From positions 1-64,000 of the forward strand of contig JAPEHQ010000006.1 in assembly GCA_027405735.1 (NCBI GenBank): a stretch of 64,000 nucleotides of DNA, read 5' to 3'. Below are positions 1 to 12,129 of this stretch, piece after piece. The stretch is from Mucor racemosus. Taxonomy: Eukaryota; Mucoromycota; Mucoromycetes; Mucorales; Mucoraceae. The position numbers were made by a program, and so were the translations under genes. Within the stretch, counting starts at the first letter, position 1. Each line of letters starts with the position of its first letter. The notes under the pieces were generated by a model. It worked only from the letters and a program-made list of their open reading frames with translations. It did no database searches and was not told the DNA's origin.

Positions 1-240
1 AACCCTAACCCTAACCCTAACCCTAACCCTAACCCTAACCCTAACCCTAACCCTAACCCTAACCCTAACCCTAACCCTAACCCTAACCCTAACCCTAATC
101 CTAAGCCTAACCCTAACCATAACCCTAAGCTTAATCCTGACCCTGAGACTGAGTCTAAGCCTATTCTTAACCCTAACTCTGGTCTAATCCTTAATCCTAA
201 TCTTATCCCTAAGTATAAGCCTTATCCTATTTTTTAAGTT
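1..240. repeat. Telomere, AACCCT/TTAGGG repeat array
   Basis: About 16 perfect AACCCT units run to roughly base 98, so the window begins at a chromosome end with the C-rich strand shown. From about 99 to 240 the unit decays by substitution (for example AATCCT, AAGCCT, CATAAC, CCTGAG) while the 6-base rhythm stays visible. TTAGGG is the usual telomere repeat of most filamentous fungi. Confidence 0.97.
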
Positions 241-471
241 TATCATTAATATTAACCCTAAGTTTAACCCTAATTATTATATTATCTCTATTTATAATTA
301 TGAATCGGAGTTTAATTATGATTCTGTTTCTAACATTATTCTTGTTTTTTCTAATATATGCCTAATATTGTTGCTAATTATTATCATAATCTTATGCATA
401 ATTATCATCCTATTTTTTTAATCCTGATTTTAGTCCTATTCATAATTCTATTCATAATTTTAACACTATTC

Positions 472-507
<36 letters not shown>

Positions 508-908
508 CCTTATATATTTATCATAATCTTAATTTTTATTTCCCTAATTCTATATTTTATATCTAATTTAATTATTATTTCTTATCGTATATTTTTTTTT
601 TTTTTTTAATATTAGTTATATTATTAATCTTGTTTCTAATAATAATAATTACTATCTTTGTTCTTATTTTCCTTCCCTGATTTCTGTTTTTTTCTTTTTA
701 TCCTAATTCTTATTATTGGTCTATCCATAATCATATTTATCTATATTATCTTTAATATTCTCCCTAATTAAAATTATATTATCTATTCCTTATGCTTATT
801 ATATTATTGTTCTTAATAATATTAATATTATTTATTGTTAATTCTATTTTGATTATATTATTATTTCCTATTTCGCTTTGTATGTTTATGTTGTTCTCTT
901 ATTTTTTA

Positions 909-939
<31 letters not shown>

Positions 940-2444
940 TATAATCATAATTATGTTCCTGTTTTCTGTTTCTAATATTAATTATGTCATAAATAGTATG
1001 TATGATCTTGCTGCTATTGTTGTTTTGTTCTTATTTTTTTTTTTATCCTTATTGTATTGTTATTTCTAAGTTTATTCCTATTCCTGTTTGTAAGTCCAAT
1101 TTTGTTTTTTTTTTTTTATTATTTATCCTATCTCTATTTCTCATTATATTCCTAATTTTAATATATTGTTATTTATATGCTTAATTCTATTTCCTGCTTC
1201 TTAATATTAATTATCTTTCTGGTTGTATTATATTTTTCCTATATCTAATATTTTTTCTAGTATTGTTTTTTATTTTTTTTTAATCATATTCGTATTATTA
1301 TTATGACTCAGTTCGGTATCTTATTATTCATATTAATGTCAGTATTAATGTTATTCGTATTACTATTTCTATCACTGTTCCTGATCCTATATTATTATTA
1401 TTAAGATTGTCCATATTTTTTTTTTTTCATTTTAATCCTATCTTGATTTTGTTTGCTATTTCTATTCGTTTGCATGTTCATGATTCTGCCCTATTATCCT
1501 ATCTATTGTTTTTGTTCTTGGTCTTGTTCTAATCCTAATTTTAATTTTTTTTTTATTCTTGATTCTATCTCTATTCCTATAGTTTATCCTAATTTTTATG
1601 CTTGTTTATAATTCTATTTTTGACTCTATTCTTGTTATTAATCGCATGCATGTTATTATTTGTAATTCTAATGCTATTTGTAATCCTATTCTTAGTCTTC
1701 ATCCTATCCTTAATTATGATTTTTTTTATTTTTTGATCCCTTATCGTAATTTTTTTGTTTTGTTTCCTAATTCTAGTTTTTGTTTCTAATTGTTATTGTT
1801 ATTATTATTATTTTTTCTTTTGGGTTTAATCCTAATTTTACTGTTTTGATTTATTTTTTTTTTTCCTATTCTTAGTCTTATCATATTCTTTATCTATCCT
1901 TTATTATATTAATACTTCTAATCCTATTTTATTCTTAAATTCTATTCTTGCTAATCTTAATTATTATTGTATTTTTTATTTTTTATTTATATATATGTTA
2001 TTATTATTTTTTTTTTTAATTGTAAGTGTATCCCTGGTTTTAATCTTAATTTTATTCCTATATTTGTATTTCAATTTGTGTTTTGTTATATGTTTATGCC
2101 AGATTCTAATTTTTTTATATTTGTTTCTATTACTATTTATAAACATATTCCTAGATTTATTCATAATTATATTCGTAATATTATCCGTATGCTTATGTCT
2201 GATTTTTTTTTCGTAGTAATTCTGTATCTGCTCTTAATCCTAATCCTATTTATATCTTTATTATTTTGTTTTATAGTCTGAATTTTGTTGCTAAATTCCT
2301 GTTGCTATTTTATTTTATTTTTTTATTCTTTTATTCTATTATTGTGTGGTGTATTTGTATTTGTATTTTATTGTGTTGTGTTGTATTGTATCTTATTATG
2401 GTATTTTTTGATATGGTGTAATGTAATATTATTATGATGTAATC
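241..2444. repeat. T-rich telomere-associated sequence
   Basis: A 2.2 kb stretch whose plus strand is mostly T with A and C and very little G. Phrases such as TAATCCTAATTTTA and TTCCTAATTC recur throughout and read as heavily decayed telomere units with T-run expansions (long T runs near 478-505, 906-935 and 590-607). The open frames here are low-complexity runs of Phe, Leu, Ile and Tyr caused by composition. I see no gene. Confidence 0.8.
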
Positions 2445-2446
2445 TA

Positions 2447-2953
2447 CAGTCGTTATTCGGTTTGGTGGATTTGTGTATGTTGGATTATCAATTTAATGTA
2501 CAGTTTGAAATCTCCCGTTTTTTTTTTTCATAATTTTTACTGCCTAAATTCATTTAATCGATTCAGTGGATATTGGTCAATTTCGTTTCTACCAGTCCAC
2601 TATATTCGTAAAATATAAATACTATTGGATAAAACTGTATTTAGCCGGTAATAGCTTGATTTGGTAGCCATGAAATTAGAAGAAATATGTATAATAATCA
2701 AATCTTGTGCCTATTTTACCTCAGTTTTTTTTTTTTTAATAAATTTTCTTATTATCCACTGTTTAATTCTGTTGCTCGAATATTAAAAGCCTTTATTAAC
2801 AATATCATTTATTATTATAAACTATTAATGCCTTTTTATTCTCATTTATTTATCCCAATATTACATAAAATGTTTTATTCGATTTATTGGAAAATTCGAT
2901 TTAGTGGACACTTTTCTCCCTCCCAACAGTTCCACTAAATCGAATCATGACTG
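2447..2953. mobile_element. Pogo-type MITE, copy 1 (non-autonomous DNA transposon)
   Basis: The left end reads CAGTCGTTATTCGGTTTGGT and the right end is its imperfect inverse (CAGTCATGATTCGATTTAGT on the minus strand). The element is flanked on both sides by TA (2445-2446 and 2954-2955), the target duplication of Tc1/mariner/pogo elements. Pogo-family ends commonly start CAGT. It is about 507 bp with no transposase. A homologous copy lies at 28953-29444 and a 5'-truncated one near 14585-14722, so the family moved as a unit. Confidence 0.8.
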
Positions 2954-2955
2954 TA

Positions 2956-3589
2956 TTTATTTATTATTTTTTTTTACCTTCCTTTTGTTTGCTTGTTTAT
3001 CTTTTAATTGTTTATATTTATATTATAATACAATTTTTTTTATTTTTTTTTTCTCTCATTTTTTTATTTCCTAATTTGGATCTTTTATCTTTTATTTCCT
3101 AATTTGGATCTTTTATCTTTTATTTCCTAATTTGTTTCATTTTATCTTTTTTTTTTCCTAATTTGTTTATTTTTTTTATCTTTTATTTCTTGATTTGTTT
3201 CATTTTATCTTTTATTTCCTAATTTATCTTTATTTGTTTGTTTATCCTTTTATTTATTTATTTAGCATTTCTTTTCCTAATTTGTTATCTTTTATTTGTA
3301 TTTATCTTCCTTCTATTCGTTTGCTTGTTTATCTTTTTTTATTTATTTATTTAACCCCTAGCCTTAACCCCAACCTTAACCCCAATCCTAACCCTAACCC
3401 TTCTTTTATTTATTTATCCTGAGCCCTGATCCTAACTCTAATTACTGTTACATTTTACCCTCTGTTTTCACCTCTTCTTTTACTTACTTATATCATATCT
3501 CTCTATCTTACTTACCATATTACTTTACTCCCGTTTCTTTCTTATATCCAAATATTTGAATGTAAAATCATTTTTTTTTTAACTTTTTA
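2956..3589. repeat. T-rich block with interstitial telomere-like tract
   Basis: T-rich repeats of TTTATTTCCTAATTTG with TTTATCTTT spacers fill 3000-3350. Between about 3353 and 3440 there is a cluster of near-telomeric units (CCTAACCCTAACCC-like) well inside the chromosome end. This looks like decayed or recombined telomere sequence. No gene is seen; the 3' end of the next gene is at the right border. Confidence 0.75.
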
Positions 3590-3867
3590 TTAAGCTCTCT
3601 TTCTTGGATAGTGAGTCAAATTATAATTATTTACCATTTCTAAATACCAGCTCTCTAAACTTCGACTTGGTTTTTTTAAAACTTTAAAAAACTTTAATTC
3701 TTCAAGTTCTTCTGTTTGTTCAAAATCGCATATAGAAACAATGTATTCTTGATGATCAAAATTATTAACATCGATTTCTTCGTAGTCATAAACGCTATAT
3801 CCATCCTCTGATTCGTATTTGTCTGATTCGTATTCGTCTGAGTTGTCATTTGCATCAAATTGTTCTG

Positions 3868-3911
<44 letters not shown>

Positions 3912-6444
3912 CGTTGTTGGTGGTCTATCTGGCGTTGTTGTAATTCAGTTGAATGGCCTTGATATTGAGCTACACCTTCATATCTACCCTGACGTCTAAT
4001 TTCACTATCGATATCGTCTTGAATTTGACCTTCGCCTCCTTCATTACTTTCAACTTCAAAGTTCTCATCTTCTTCACTTTCAACTTCACTATCCTCATTT
4101 TCTGCTTCATTACCTTCCATCTCACTATCCTCATTTTCTGCTTCATTGCCTTCCATCTCACTACCATTCTCTGGATAATTGATTTTTTTTTAAAAAAAAA
4201 ACGACACAGTTAATATACAATAAATCACCCTAATCATGTATACTACCTTCTTTTTGAATGTTGATAATTCCTTCTTTTATAAAAATAGCATAGAGTATAG
4301 TTGCTCTAAAGCAAAAAACCATGATTGCATGTATTTTTGTCATATCTCTAATAAATTTATAACCACCATCGTGGTCCAGAAACCGAAGTTTGCAATACGT
4401 ATTGCTTGGTGTTTTCATTGAAACACTACCAACAATGTTTGTCTGCAATGGATTTTGATGGCAGACAATGCTCATATTTAAATCAAAAAGTAATAACTCC
4501 ATAACAATTTCGTTCGGATCGTCTTTTTTTGCTTCACACAGTAATTTTTGTAATTTTTGTTTTTGTTCGTTGTTCATGATCCTTTTTTGATCAAAAAACC
4601 AAAATTCTACCGCATTTTCTTCATTACTCTCTCGATTTATAGTTCTTGCAAGCATCATAATCATATTGGCCCAATGATCTGCATATTGCTTCAAACTTGC
4701 TACTTCAAGCGATCCCAATCCACGAGTAACCAAACTAATTAATAAAACGTCAACTTTTTTTTGTTTTTTTGTTAGTATTATATATATCCCTTGCCTTTGA
4801 GCATTCATTGATTTGACTTTTTGTCGCCAAAAGTAACCATCAGATGTTTTTATCATCTTGTTGTTGATTCTTGAGAAAAAATTGTAAACAATCTTTCTAA
4901 TATGATCGTATGCTGGACAAACAGTTTGTGTTTCTCTCGATACAAACAAGTACAGCATCTTACGCAAATCCAAATCACTTCTTTCTTCTTCTGTTGAAAA
5001 CTCTGCATAAAATTCGTTTAATTTGAAGTGTTCTATAAAAGAATTGTTAAGTTTGTCTCTGTGGTCGTATATATCTGCATCATTGCCGTAATCATTCAGT
5101 ATAGTCATCTGCCTGGCATATTCATTATTATCGAATAACTGTTGCCGTTTCTTTTGGCCAGACACCGAGAGATTGTGTTCTAGTTGTTGACTCTACATTG
5201 TTGTGTTTAATATAAAAAAAAAATTGATATCGCAAATATTTTTTACTCACTTTGATACAATAGTATCTTGCTCGATTATTGTTGAAAACGGTTTGTAGTT
5301 TTCTGGTAAATATGTAATCTTCTAATTCAATATTTTCATGGTTCATTCTGAAATGCCACTTCATGGTCAATAACGATGTTGTTGCATAGAAATTACTATC
5401 TTGGCATATCGCGCAAACATGTCCATTTTGAATGGGTAATACCGAAATTTTATCCAATTCCAAAATTGTTGGACAGAAATAATTCCCCATATTTTCTCTA
5501 TCAATAGCACCAGCATCCTTTATTTTTTTTAAAAAATCCATCCTGGATATAGTACGTGATTTTTTTTCAAAGAAATGCCCATTTTTTTTCATGTGGGTCC
5601 AAGTTGCTTTTGGTTCAATTGCAATTCTACATAAAAGACATATAATCGCACCAGATTTGCGATGGATAAGCAAACCAAAGTCGTTATAGAAATTAAGAAT
5701 GTAATCTTGATCTATTGAAATATTATTTAGTACAATATTTGTGTTTCCGTTAAATTAAACCCACTAAATCGAGATATTTGGGTATCACCCTGGAAATTGA
5801 TCGTCTCCTCAGCATTGTCTTCATCCTCCTCCATATTTTCAACATCCTCTTCGTCTAGTTCTTGGGGCATTGGCTCATTGTTCGTCATTGGCATATTTTG
5901 ATTGAAATTGCTTTCAACTAATAAATCTGCTTCTGGGTTGATATTACTACCAGCCTGCATTGCAGCATTGTCGTTACTGTTTTCAGATTGTTTATTATAA
6001 ACAAGCCTTTGACAGCTTCTGACATGATTAGACACATTTCTGGGTAATTGTCTTGCAAACCCACATGGACAATGAAAACATCCATCTTCCTTTCTAAATA
6101 ATTGAAGATTTTCATCTGTGTTTTATTTTTAAAGGAAAAAGTTTATTAAATCAATAAATCAATATTGACATTGATGTTAACTCTATTTTGTACGTACTAT
6201 TTATTGTTTTGACTTGCAATTCTATTTGATGTATAATTCGATGATGATTCTTGCGTAAATATTCGCTTTTGAATGCTTCGCCGCAGACCTTACAATCAAC
6301 AAATTCCATATTATAAAAGTTAAAAGGGTTACTGAAAAACTCAACTAGGTGACCACTATAAATAGTTTTTAAATAACTGTGCCATACGTGTATTATTTCA
6401 TGCTCTGTAATCTCTAATTGTTTGACCTGAAAATATGTCTTCAT
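3590..6444 (-). CDS. OrsD-type (DUF3505-like) zinc-finger protein, 5 exons
   Basis: Proposed exons 6444-6198, 6115-5789, 5711-5251, 5192-4247 and 4170-3590 join in phase into 853 residues. Visible order: a C2H2 finger (CKVCGEAF...HHRIIH), a second Cys/His cluster (CPCGFARQ...NHVRSC), an acidic Asn-rich linker, then a region matching the OrsD layout: a leader ending LIHRKSGAIICLLC, a TWTHMKKNGH segment, HVCAIC with MKWHFRMNH, and a closing KLQTVF...YYCIK. A 300-residue middle of unknown fold follows, then acidic EGNEAENEDSE repeats and a run of about 16 Gln. In other fungi this domain is often the N-terminal part of telomere-linked RecQ proteins; here it is a separate divergent gene. The second intron has a TACTAA branch site and two possible donors (5788 or 5764). 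Function unknown; nucleic-acid binding is inferred. Confidence 0.72.
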
Positions 6445-9400
6445 CTATACAATCCGATCCCGATTATTTACAAGAGTTAATTCATACCTTGCAAATAAAT
6501 CATGCCCAAATTGCATCGGATAACATTGGAGCTTCTCGATCAAATAATTATAACGATTATTTATATTGGCTTTATGAAGATAATCATACACCATTTTATG
6601 ACCATATTGCTGCCCTTCGGTTGGGAAAAACTATTCTTGCTGAAGACGCTCCCCGACCCAACATTATTTGGGATAGCAATAACCAATTTGAGGGTCTGAC
6701 ATGCAACGGCGAGCATTTTTCTCTAGCTAAATTGCGAAAATTGATAGCCGACCTGTCAAATCTTGCTACTGATATAATGGTGAAGAAGCTACTTTTTGGT
6801 CGTCCTTTGCCCAATTTATTGGATCCAGAGAATCCAATGCAAACAAATTTCATCGAAAAAATGCAAAATACAAAGTTTGGCTATTCTTTCTACAATGATA
6901 GATCTAATCCTTCATTAACTCGAGAAGAGGAAAGATCTTATATTTTGAACATCATTTGCAATGATTTTGACTTAAGTGTCAAGTTCCTCGGTGATGGAGC
7001 ATCCGAAAACAAGGTTGCATTTGGAAGTTGGATGAAGGATGCTGGCGAGTTTGTAAAGATTATGACTATCCTCATACATCTTACAAGTGGACAACCTAGC
7101 AGAGGTACAGAACTGTTGGAATCCAGTTCCATTTGTAACACTGAATCTGGGCCAAGAAGCTTGTATTGGGTACACAATACGGTGATGTTTGTCCAATCGT
7201 ACAATAAATCTCGTAGTAGAACTGGAAAAGATATGATGATTGCAAGATTTCTGCCAAAATATTTATTGCCAATCTTCCTTACCTATTTGGTATGTGTAAG
7301 GCCAATGGAAAAGTAAGTATAATATTGTAGAGTGATCCTTTTTCCCTCGTAAAATCACAGCTTTAACAAGTTTGTAAAAGGTTTTGTGCTCATTTATTGT
7401 ATTCTGAACTTTCTGAAAAAGAAAGAAAAAAGAGAATATCAAACTATAGGGATATGCTCTTTGTTGTAAACGGCAAAATTCTTACTACTGCTCAACTAAC
7501 AAACAGTTTATCAAAGTATTTTCATTTTATTTTTTAATATTTTCTGCATGTAAAAAGCATTTTACTAACATGTACATGTACAGATATTCTTTAAGATTTA
7601 TTGGGTCTACCCTCACAGTTTCCATGTATAGACAAATATCTGTCTGTTTCATGTGGGTTTGGATCAAGCACTTCAATATAGCTGTTGATAATATTGTTTC
7701 TCAAGAAGAAGAGAATGAAGTTCTAGGATTTGAAGATATCCGTACAACACGAGACAATCAAGGTCTTTTGTATAATGAGCAAGTAAGTTGGCGTCTCTTC
7801 TCAAACATATTAGCCTTTTCTTAAAAAAAACACTTTTTTTTTTAAAAATGTAGGCAGCACATAGTAGAAACATCGGCACTAGATTCTACGGTTATAGTAA
7901 CCAAGATTACAGATACTTGAGTAGAGAGCATTTACACAATTTTATGCTTTGCTCCAAAGAATGGGCTTTATTATTGAGTAAGTGTATATTATATTGGCTG
8001 TTAGAATTCTATTTACTAATTGATCAAATAATGTATAGACTTGCCATATTCTGATTTTGAAATTTCATCAACATCAATCTCTATTAAAAGAATCAATATC
8101 AATGATGATGGTGATGATGATAATACTCTTCCTGCTTCAAAAAGTAAATATACTTATATGTACTTGGTTGATTTCGTTCTTTATTCATATTTTGCATCTT
8201 TTACTCATCCTATCTAGGTCGTTTTTCTCATAATGTAGCTAGTCAATCAGTTACAGTAGTAAACAATTTCGCCGTTGAAAATAATATCATTATCAATGCT
8301 CCAAATGTAAACACTGCTGTCGAAGGTAAACTTTAAATATTATCATCAATGTATAACGTCTAATCTTTTTCTCAACAAGAACCCATCTCGTATGCTTTGT
8401 TACAAGAGTTACAGTCTTTTCTTCAGGATCCTGAAGCAAAGTTCTCATGCTCGGAACAAGCAAGCGCAGTAAATGCGGTATTGAATGCGAAGAAAGATCT
8501 GTTGGTAGTCCTCCCAACTGGTGCTGGAAAAACGCTTGTCTTTTTGCTACCTGTGTTTATTGAAAAAAAACATGTGAGCCAAAGTATGATGACAATTGTT
8601 ATTGTTCCTTTGGTAGCTTTGACTTTTGATTTGAAAAACAGATGCAACATGTCAAATATTACTTACACAACTTGGAAAGGTAGCTTATCATTCACATCAA
8701 TATTAGATCATAAAAACTCACTTAATATTATTCCCAATAAACTAGGAGCTGATAATACCGACGAAAACGCTGATATTTTGTTTCTTGCTGTAGAGCATTG
8801 TACTGATTTAAGTCTTCTGGCTTTTTTAGATGTTAAGCATAAAAAAAATGAGATAGCTCGAATAGTTCTGGATGAAGCTCACCTTTGTATCACTTGGGGG
8901 TCCTTCAGAACAGAATTCAACAACTTGGCCCAATTCAGACGTTATGCGTCAGTTCCGTGGACTCTTCTGTCGGCGACTGTCCCGGTATATTTGGAGCAAG
9001 AGTTGTCCAAAATGTTTGGTAATATTAATGTTATCCGAAAATCATGTAATAGACCAAATTTGAGTTATACGTGCCATTTTGAAAAAGACATTAATTTAGC
9101 TGTCTTGAATCTTTTGAAATCAAAATGCATCATTCAAAAACATGCTACAATTATATATGTTAGATATATTGACCAAGTTGATGAACTTGTAAAAAAAATC
9201 AATGAATTCTCAGACACTATTCAAGCTGTTGGCTATCATGCCAAAATGAATCAGACGCAAAAGGAAAATAGCCAAATGGCATTTATGAATGACAAGGCTC
9301 CTATCGTTGTTGCAACTTCCAGCTTTGGTATGGGAATCGACAAGAGCAATGTTCGATTTGTAATTCAAGCTGGTGCTAGCTATAGTGGCCCAGAGGCCAT

Positions 9401-10568
9401 TCAAATGGGTGGAAGAGCTGGTAGAGATGGCCAGAAGGCCTATTACATCACTTTTACCAACCAAAGAGATTTGGATAAACTTGGCAGCTATCGTCCTAGT
9501 AATGACAATAGTTTGCAATTTTCCATTGCTCAAGACCAGCTAAAAAGATACTTGAATGTTCTCAAAGTATGTATATATATATGAATCAAATTGCATTAAA
9601 TCAACTTTTACTAACTATTCTCGATAGAATGACAAACAGTGCAGACGATTTGGTCTCAATTCTCTTGTTGATCAGGTAGCAATTAGTTGTTTCAGTGACC
9701 TCTCAAATGAGCTATGTGATGTATGCTATAAGCAAAAGTAAGATACAACCACAAAAATTCACATTTGAAGATACTGATAATAATAACACGATAGAGAAAA
9801 TCCAAGTCTTTCTGTATTAACTGTACCATCAAACAACAGGGAATCCCACTTTTTAGAGTCACTGCAATTTTCAAATTCTATTTCTGTATCAATTACAAGA
9901 AAAACTATTGCTATTAATGCTAATTTGATAGAAAAAAAGGCGTTATTAATTGCATTGCAAGACTATAACAGCCAATTTGCCTTTGACATTTGTTCTCTTT
10001 GCTTTTTTAACAAATCGTTGGAAAGCGACAGTGTTTCAATTGAAAATAATCAACATGCATTGCCTCATTGCCCTATTATTCAAAATGACAGCCTCTGTTT
10101 ACAATGCTTTCATTCAGGTTGTGGCTCAAGAGAATGCAAATATAAAAAGAAGTAAGTAATTCAATTCAGATTGATATTAATAGTGTTTTATCTAATCAGC
10201 AAAAAAAAAAAAAACCATCAGTTTACGTAAATACTTCGCACCATATGAAATATGCTATGGTTGTCTTATGCCAAATGAAAGTATTGAAGGCATTGCTCTC
10301 CATACAAACAGTACTATTAGGAACTGCAACGTTCGGTATCTCAAGGATAAATATATAATTGTTTGCTGGTGGTACTTTCGCAACAGTAATAATCCTATTT
10401 TCCATAACTTCAGTGTTGATTGTCCTACCAACGACAATTTATTTGATGAATGGCTCTTTTCAAAGAACTCAAAGTATGTCATATATAACTATCTTGTCCT
10501 TGTTGGCTTTTTGTTCAAGTATTTTTACCTCAAAGAAATTTAAACGAAACCATCAAACTATATTCTAA
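6435..10568 (+). CDS. Telomere-linked RecQ-like DNA helicase with recombinase-like N-terminal half, 11 exons
   Basis: Exons 6435-7312, 7381-7515, 7584-7782, 7854-7977, 8039-8143, 8218-8325, 8380-9566, 9628-9737, 9795-10151, 10222-10473 and 10520-10568 join in phase into about 1167 residues. Helicase motifs: LPTGAGKT (Walker A, K567), VLDEAHL (681-684), LLSATVP, ATSSFGMGIDK and MGGRAGRDG (motif VI, 860-867). A Cys-rich tail follows (ELCDVC; CSLC...HCPI...CLQCFHSGC; CYGCLMP), as in fungal telomere-linked helicases. The N-terminal 420 residues contain SGQPSRGTELL and AAHSRNIGTRFYG, which resemble tyrosine recombinase boxes. No stop or frameshift interrupts the joined frame, so the gene looks intact, about 6.4 kb from the telomere. 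RecQ enzymes unwind DNA 3'-5' and act in recombination; a role at chromosome ends is inferred from position. The start overlaps that of the OrsD gene on the other strand. Confidence 0.85.
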
Positions 10569-10735
10569 CATCAATAAATAAATTGTTTCCTACTACAACA
10601 GCTAATGTAATAAATGATTCTCAAGTATAATATCATCCAGCAATTCCTCTTCTATCCTTTTAAAATCCATCAAACAAAAATGTATTTCAATCATCATCAC
10701 CCAGCAGTATACCACTACTTTACATATTGTTTATT

Positions 10736-12006
10736 TTATTCTTCTCCTTCTATAACATATATACCATCTACAATTGCAGCATCCATTAGCTTATCAGCTA
10801 ATTGACTTTCTGCTACATTATAGATGTTCTCTACATTTTCCTCGTTGACATTCTTATAAAAAAGAGAAAACAAAATAATGAGTGCTCGTATATCTCATTC
10901 CATCATCATAAATCCATACACCCTTCGTTACCTTTAAAATAAAATCTTTTGAAAACACTTCTGGAATTACCAAAGCAAACAATCCCACTCTATCAGCCAG
11001 TATCTTACACTTTTTGCAATGCAGACCAAAATTAGTTCCTTCACCTGGGGTTTTGAAAGATTCTATCATATCAATAGTGTTAAGTTGCTATGTATTTCTT
11101 TAGCAGCAATGCATTTTTAGTACTTCTCAATATTGCATAAATATGCTTGATCTGCTTTCTTTTACTCTCTAATGTGTCGAATCCACTATTAGCGTTATCC
11201 ACCTTATCTGCTATTGTTTTTGCAATGCTGTATGCTCTAAAATTTTCGGTAGTCTTTTTAGTTGTGGCATCCAAATAGCAAACAATTGCATCCTGCAAAT
11301 CAATGGGTATTCCTTGAAGATCCACTATATTAGCAACATCTCTATTTTCTAAGCTATTACTGGCTTGAAGGATTAAAGTAAACCTTTCCTTTACGACTTT
11401 TCTTAATTTCTCCTCATCTCCAAAAAACAAATGAAAGTCTAAATAGAATTGTGGATGAGACACATGTAGAGTTGAGCAATGTTATATATGCTTACTTTTA
11501 TATGCATGATTTGATAGTCTGTTTTTAATCCAGCCCATGTTGATATGTTGCTTTTTATTTTTATTTTGAACTCTTTTTCTAGGTCTTTTCAATGTTCGTT
11601 CATGAGTTACAATAATATCGTTGCCATCATCTTCAACTATACTTTGCTCTTCATCCTCTTCCATCCCTTGTATTGGTCTCATCATTGCAAGTTCTGGAAT
11701 TTCAAAGACATCTTCATCACTTTCTTCGATACTAATAACTGAAGTAGCTTCTTTGTTCATATCATTTTGTATCTCTCTAAATGCGTCAACAATATCATTT
11801 TTTAACTGTATTCCTACAGTATCTAGTAGATTAATGCCATTTTAGTTCAATTCATATAAAAAACATATGCCAGACTTACACGTAGAAATTGCTTCAAACG
11901 CTGATATTATTTGAAACGCGAGCTCCACCTCGTTTTCATGATTATAGAACGGATCATCCTCTACTTTTTCGCGTAATTTAGCAAAAATTCTTCTGTATGA
12001 TTCCAT
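10736..12006 (-). CDS. Unrecognised subtelomeric protein, 338 residues, 5 exons
   Basis: Exons 12006-11880, 11822-11496, 11438-11124, 11062-10932 and 10852-10736 join in phase with normal GT/AG borders; the third donor (GTACTA) is the weakest join. Visible: an N-terminal segment starting MESYRRIFAKLREKVEDD, an acidic stretch (EESDEDVFE, MEEDEEQSIVEDDGND), a strongly basic stretch (LKRPRKRVQNKNKKQ, likely nuclear localisation), a helical middle, a CKKC pair in a GLHCKKCKILAD context and a short acidic C terminus. I do not recognise a family. It ends 167 bp from the helicase stop (convergent), and its start faces the 209-bp satellite. Acid-base architecture and position suggest a nuclear, DNA-associated role, but that is only inference. 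Confidence 0.6.
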
Positions 12007-12129
12007 AATCTAAAGTATATGTTGTCGGTTAATATGTAATATCTTTATAATATATATATCGATCCTTACTAGAGTTGAAGTGCGTATTTTAATATTTAAA
12101 AAGAAATATCAGAAAAAGAAAACGCTACA

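Noticed and set aside
358..2281. Several open frames of 60-104 residues rich in Phe, Leu, Ile and Tyr
   Set aside because: They are products of T-run composition in telomere-associated sequence, overlap in several frames, and have no protein-like complexity.
2687..2938. 83-residue open frame
   Set aside because: Lies wholly inside the MITE and is not kept in the homologous copy at 28953-29444.
5128..5673. Minus-strand frames at 5727-6035, 5128-5673, 4230-5165 and 3590-4156 as separate genes
   Set aside because: Splice signals and phase join them into one OrsD-type gene; the supposed frame ends fall in introns.
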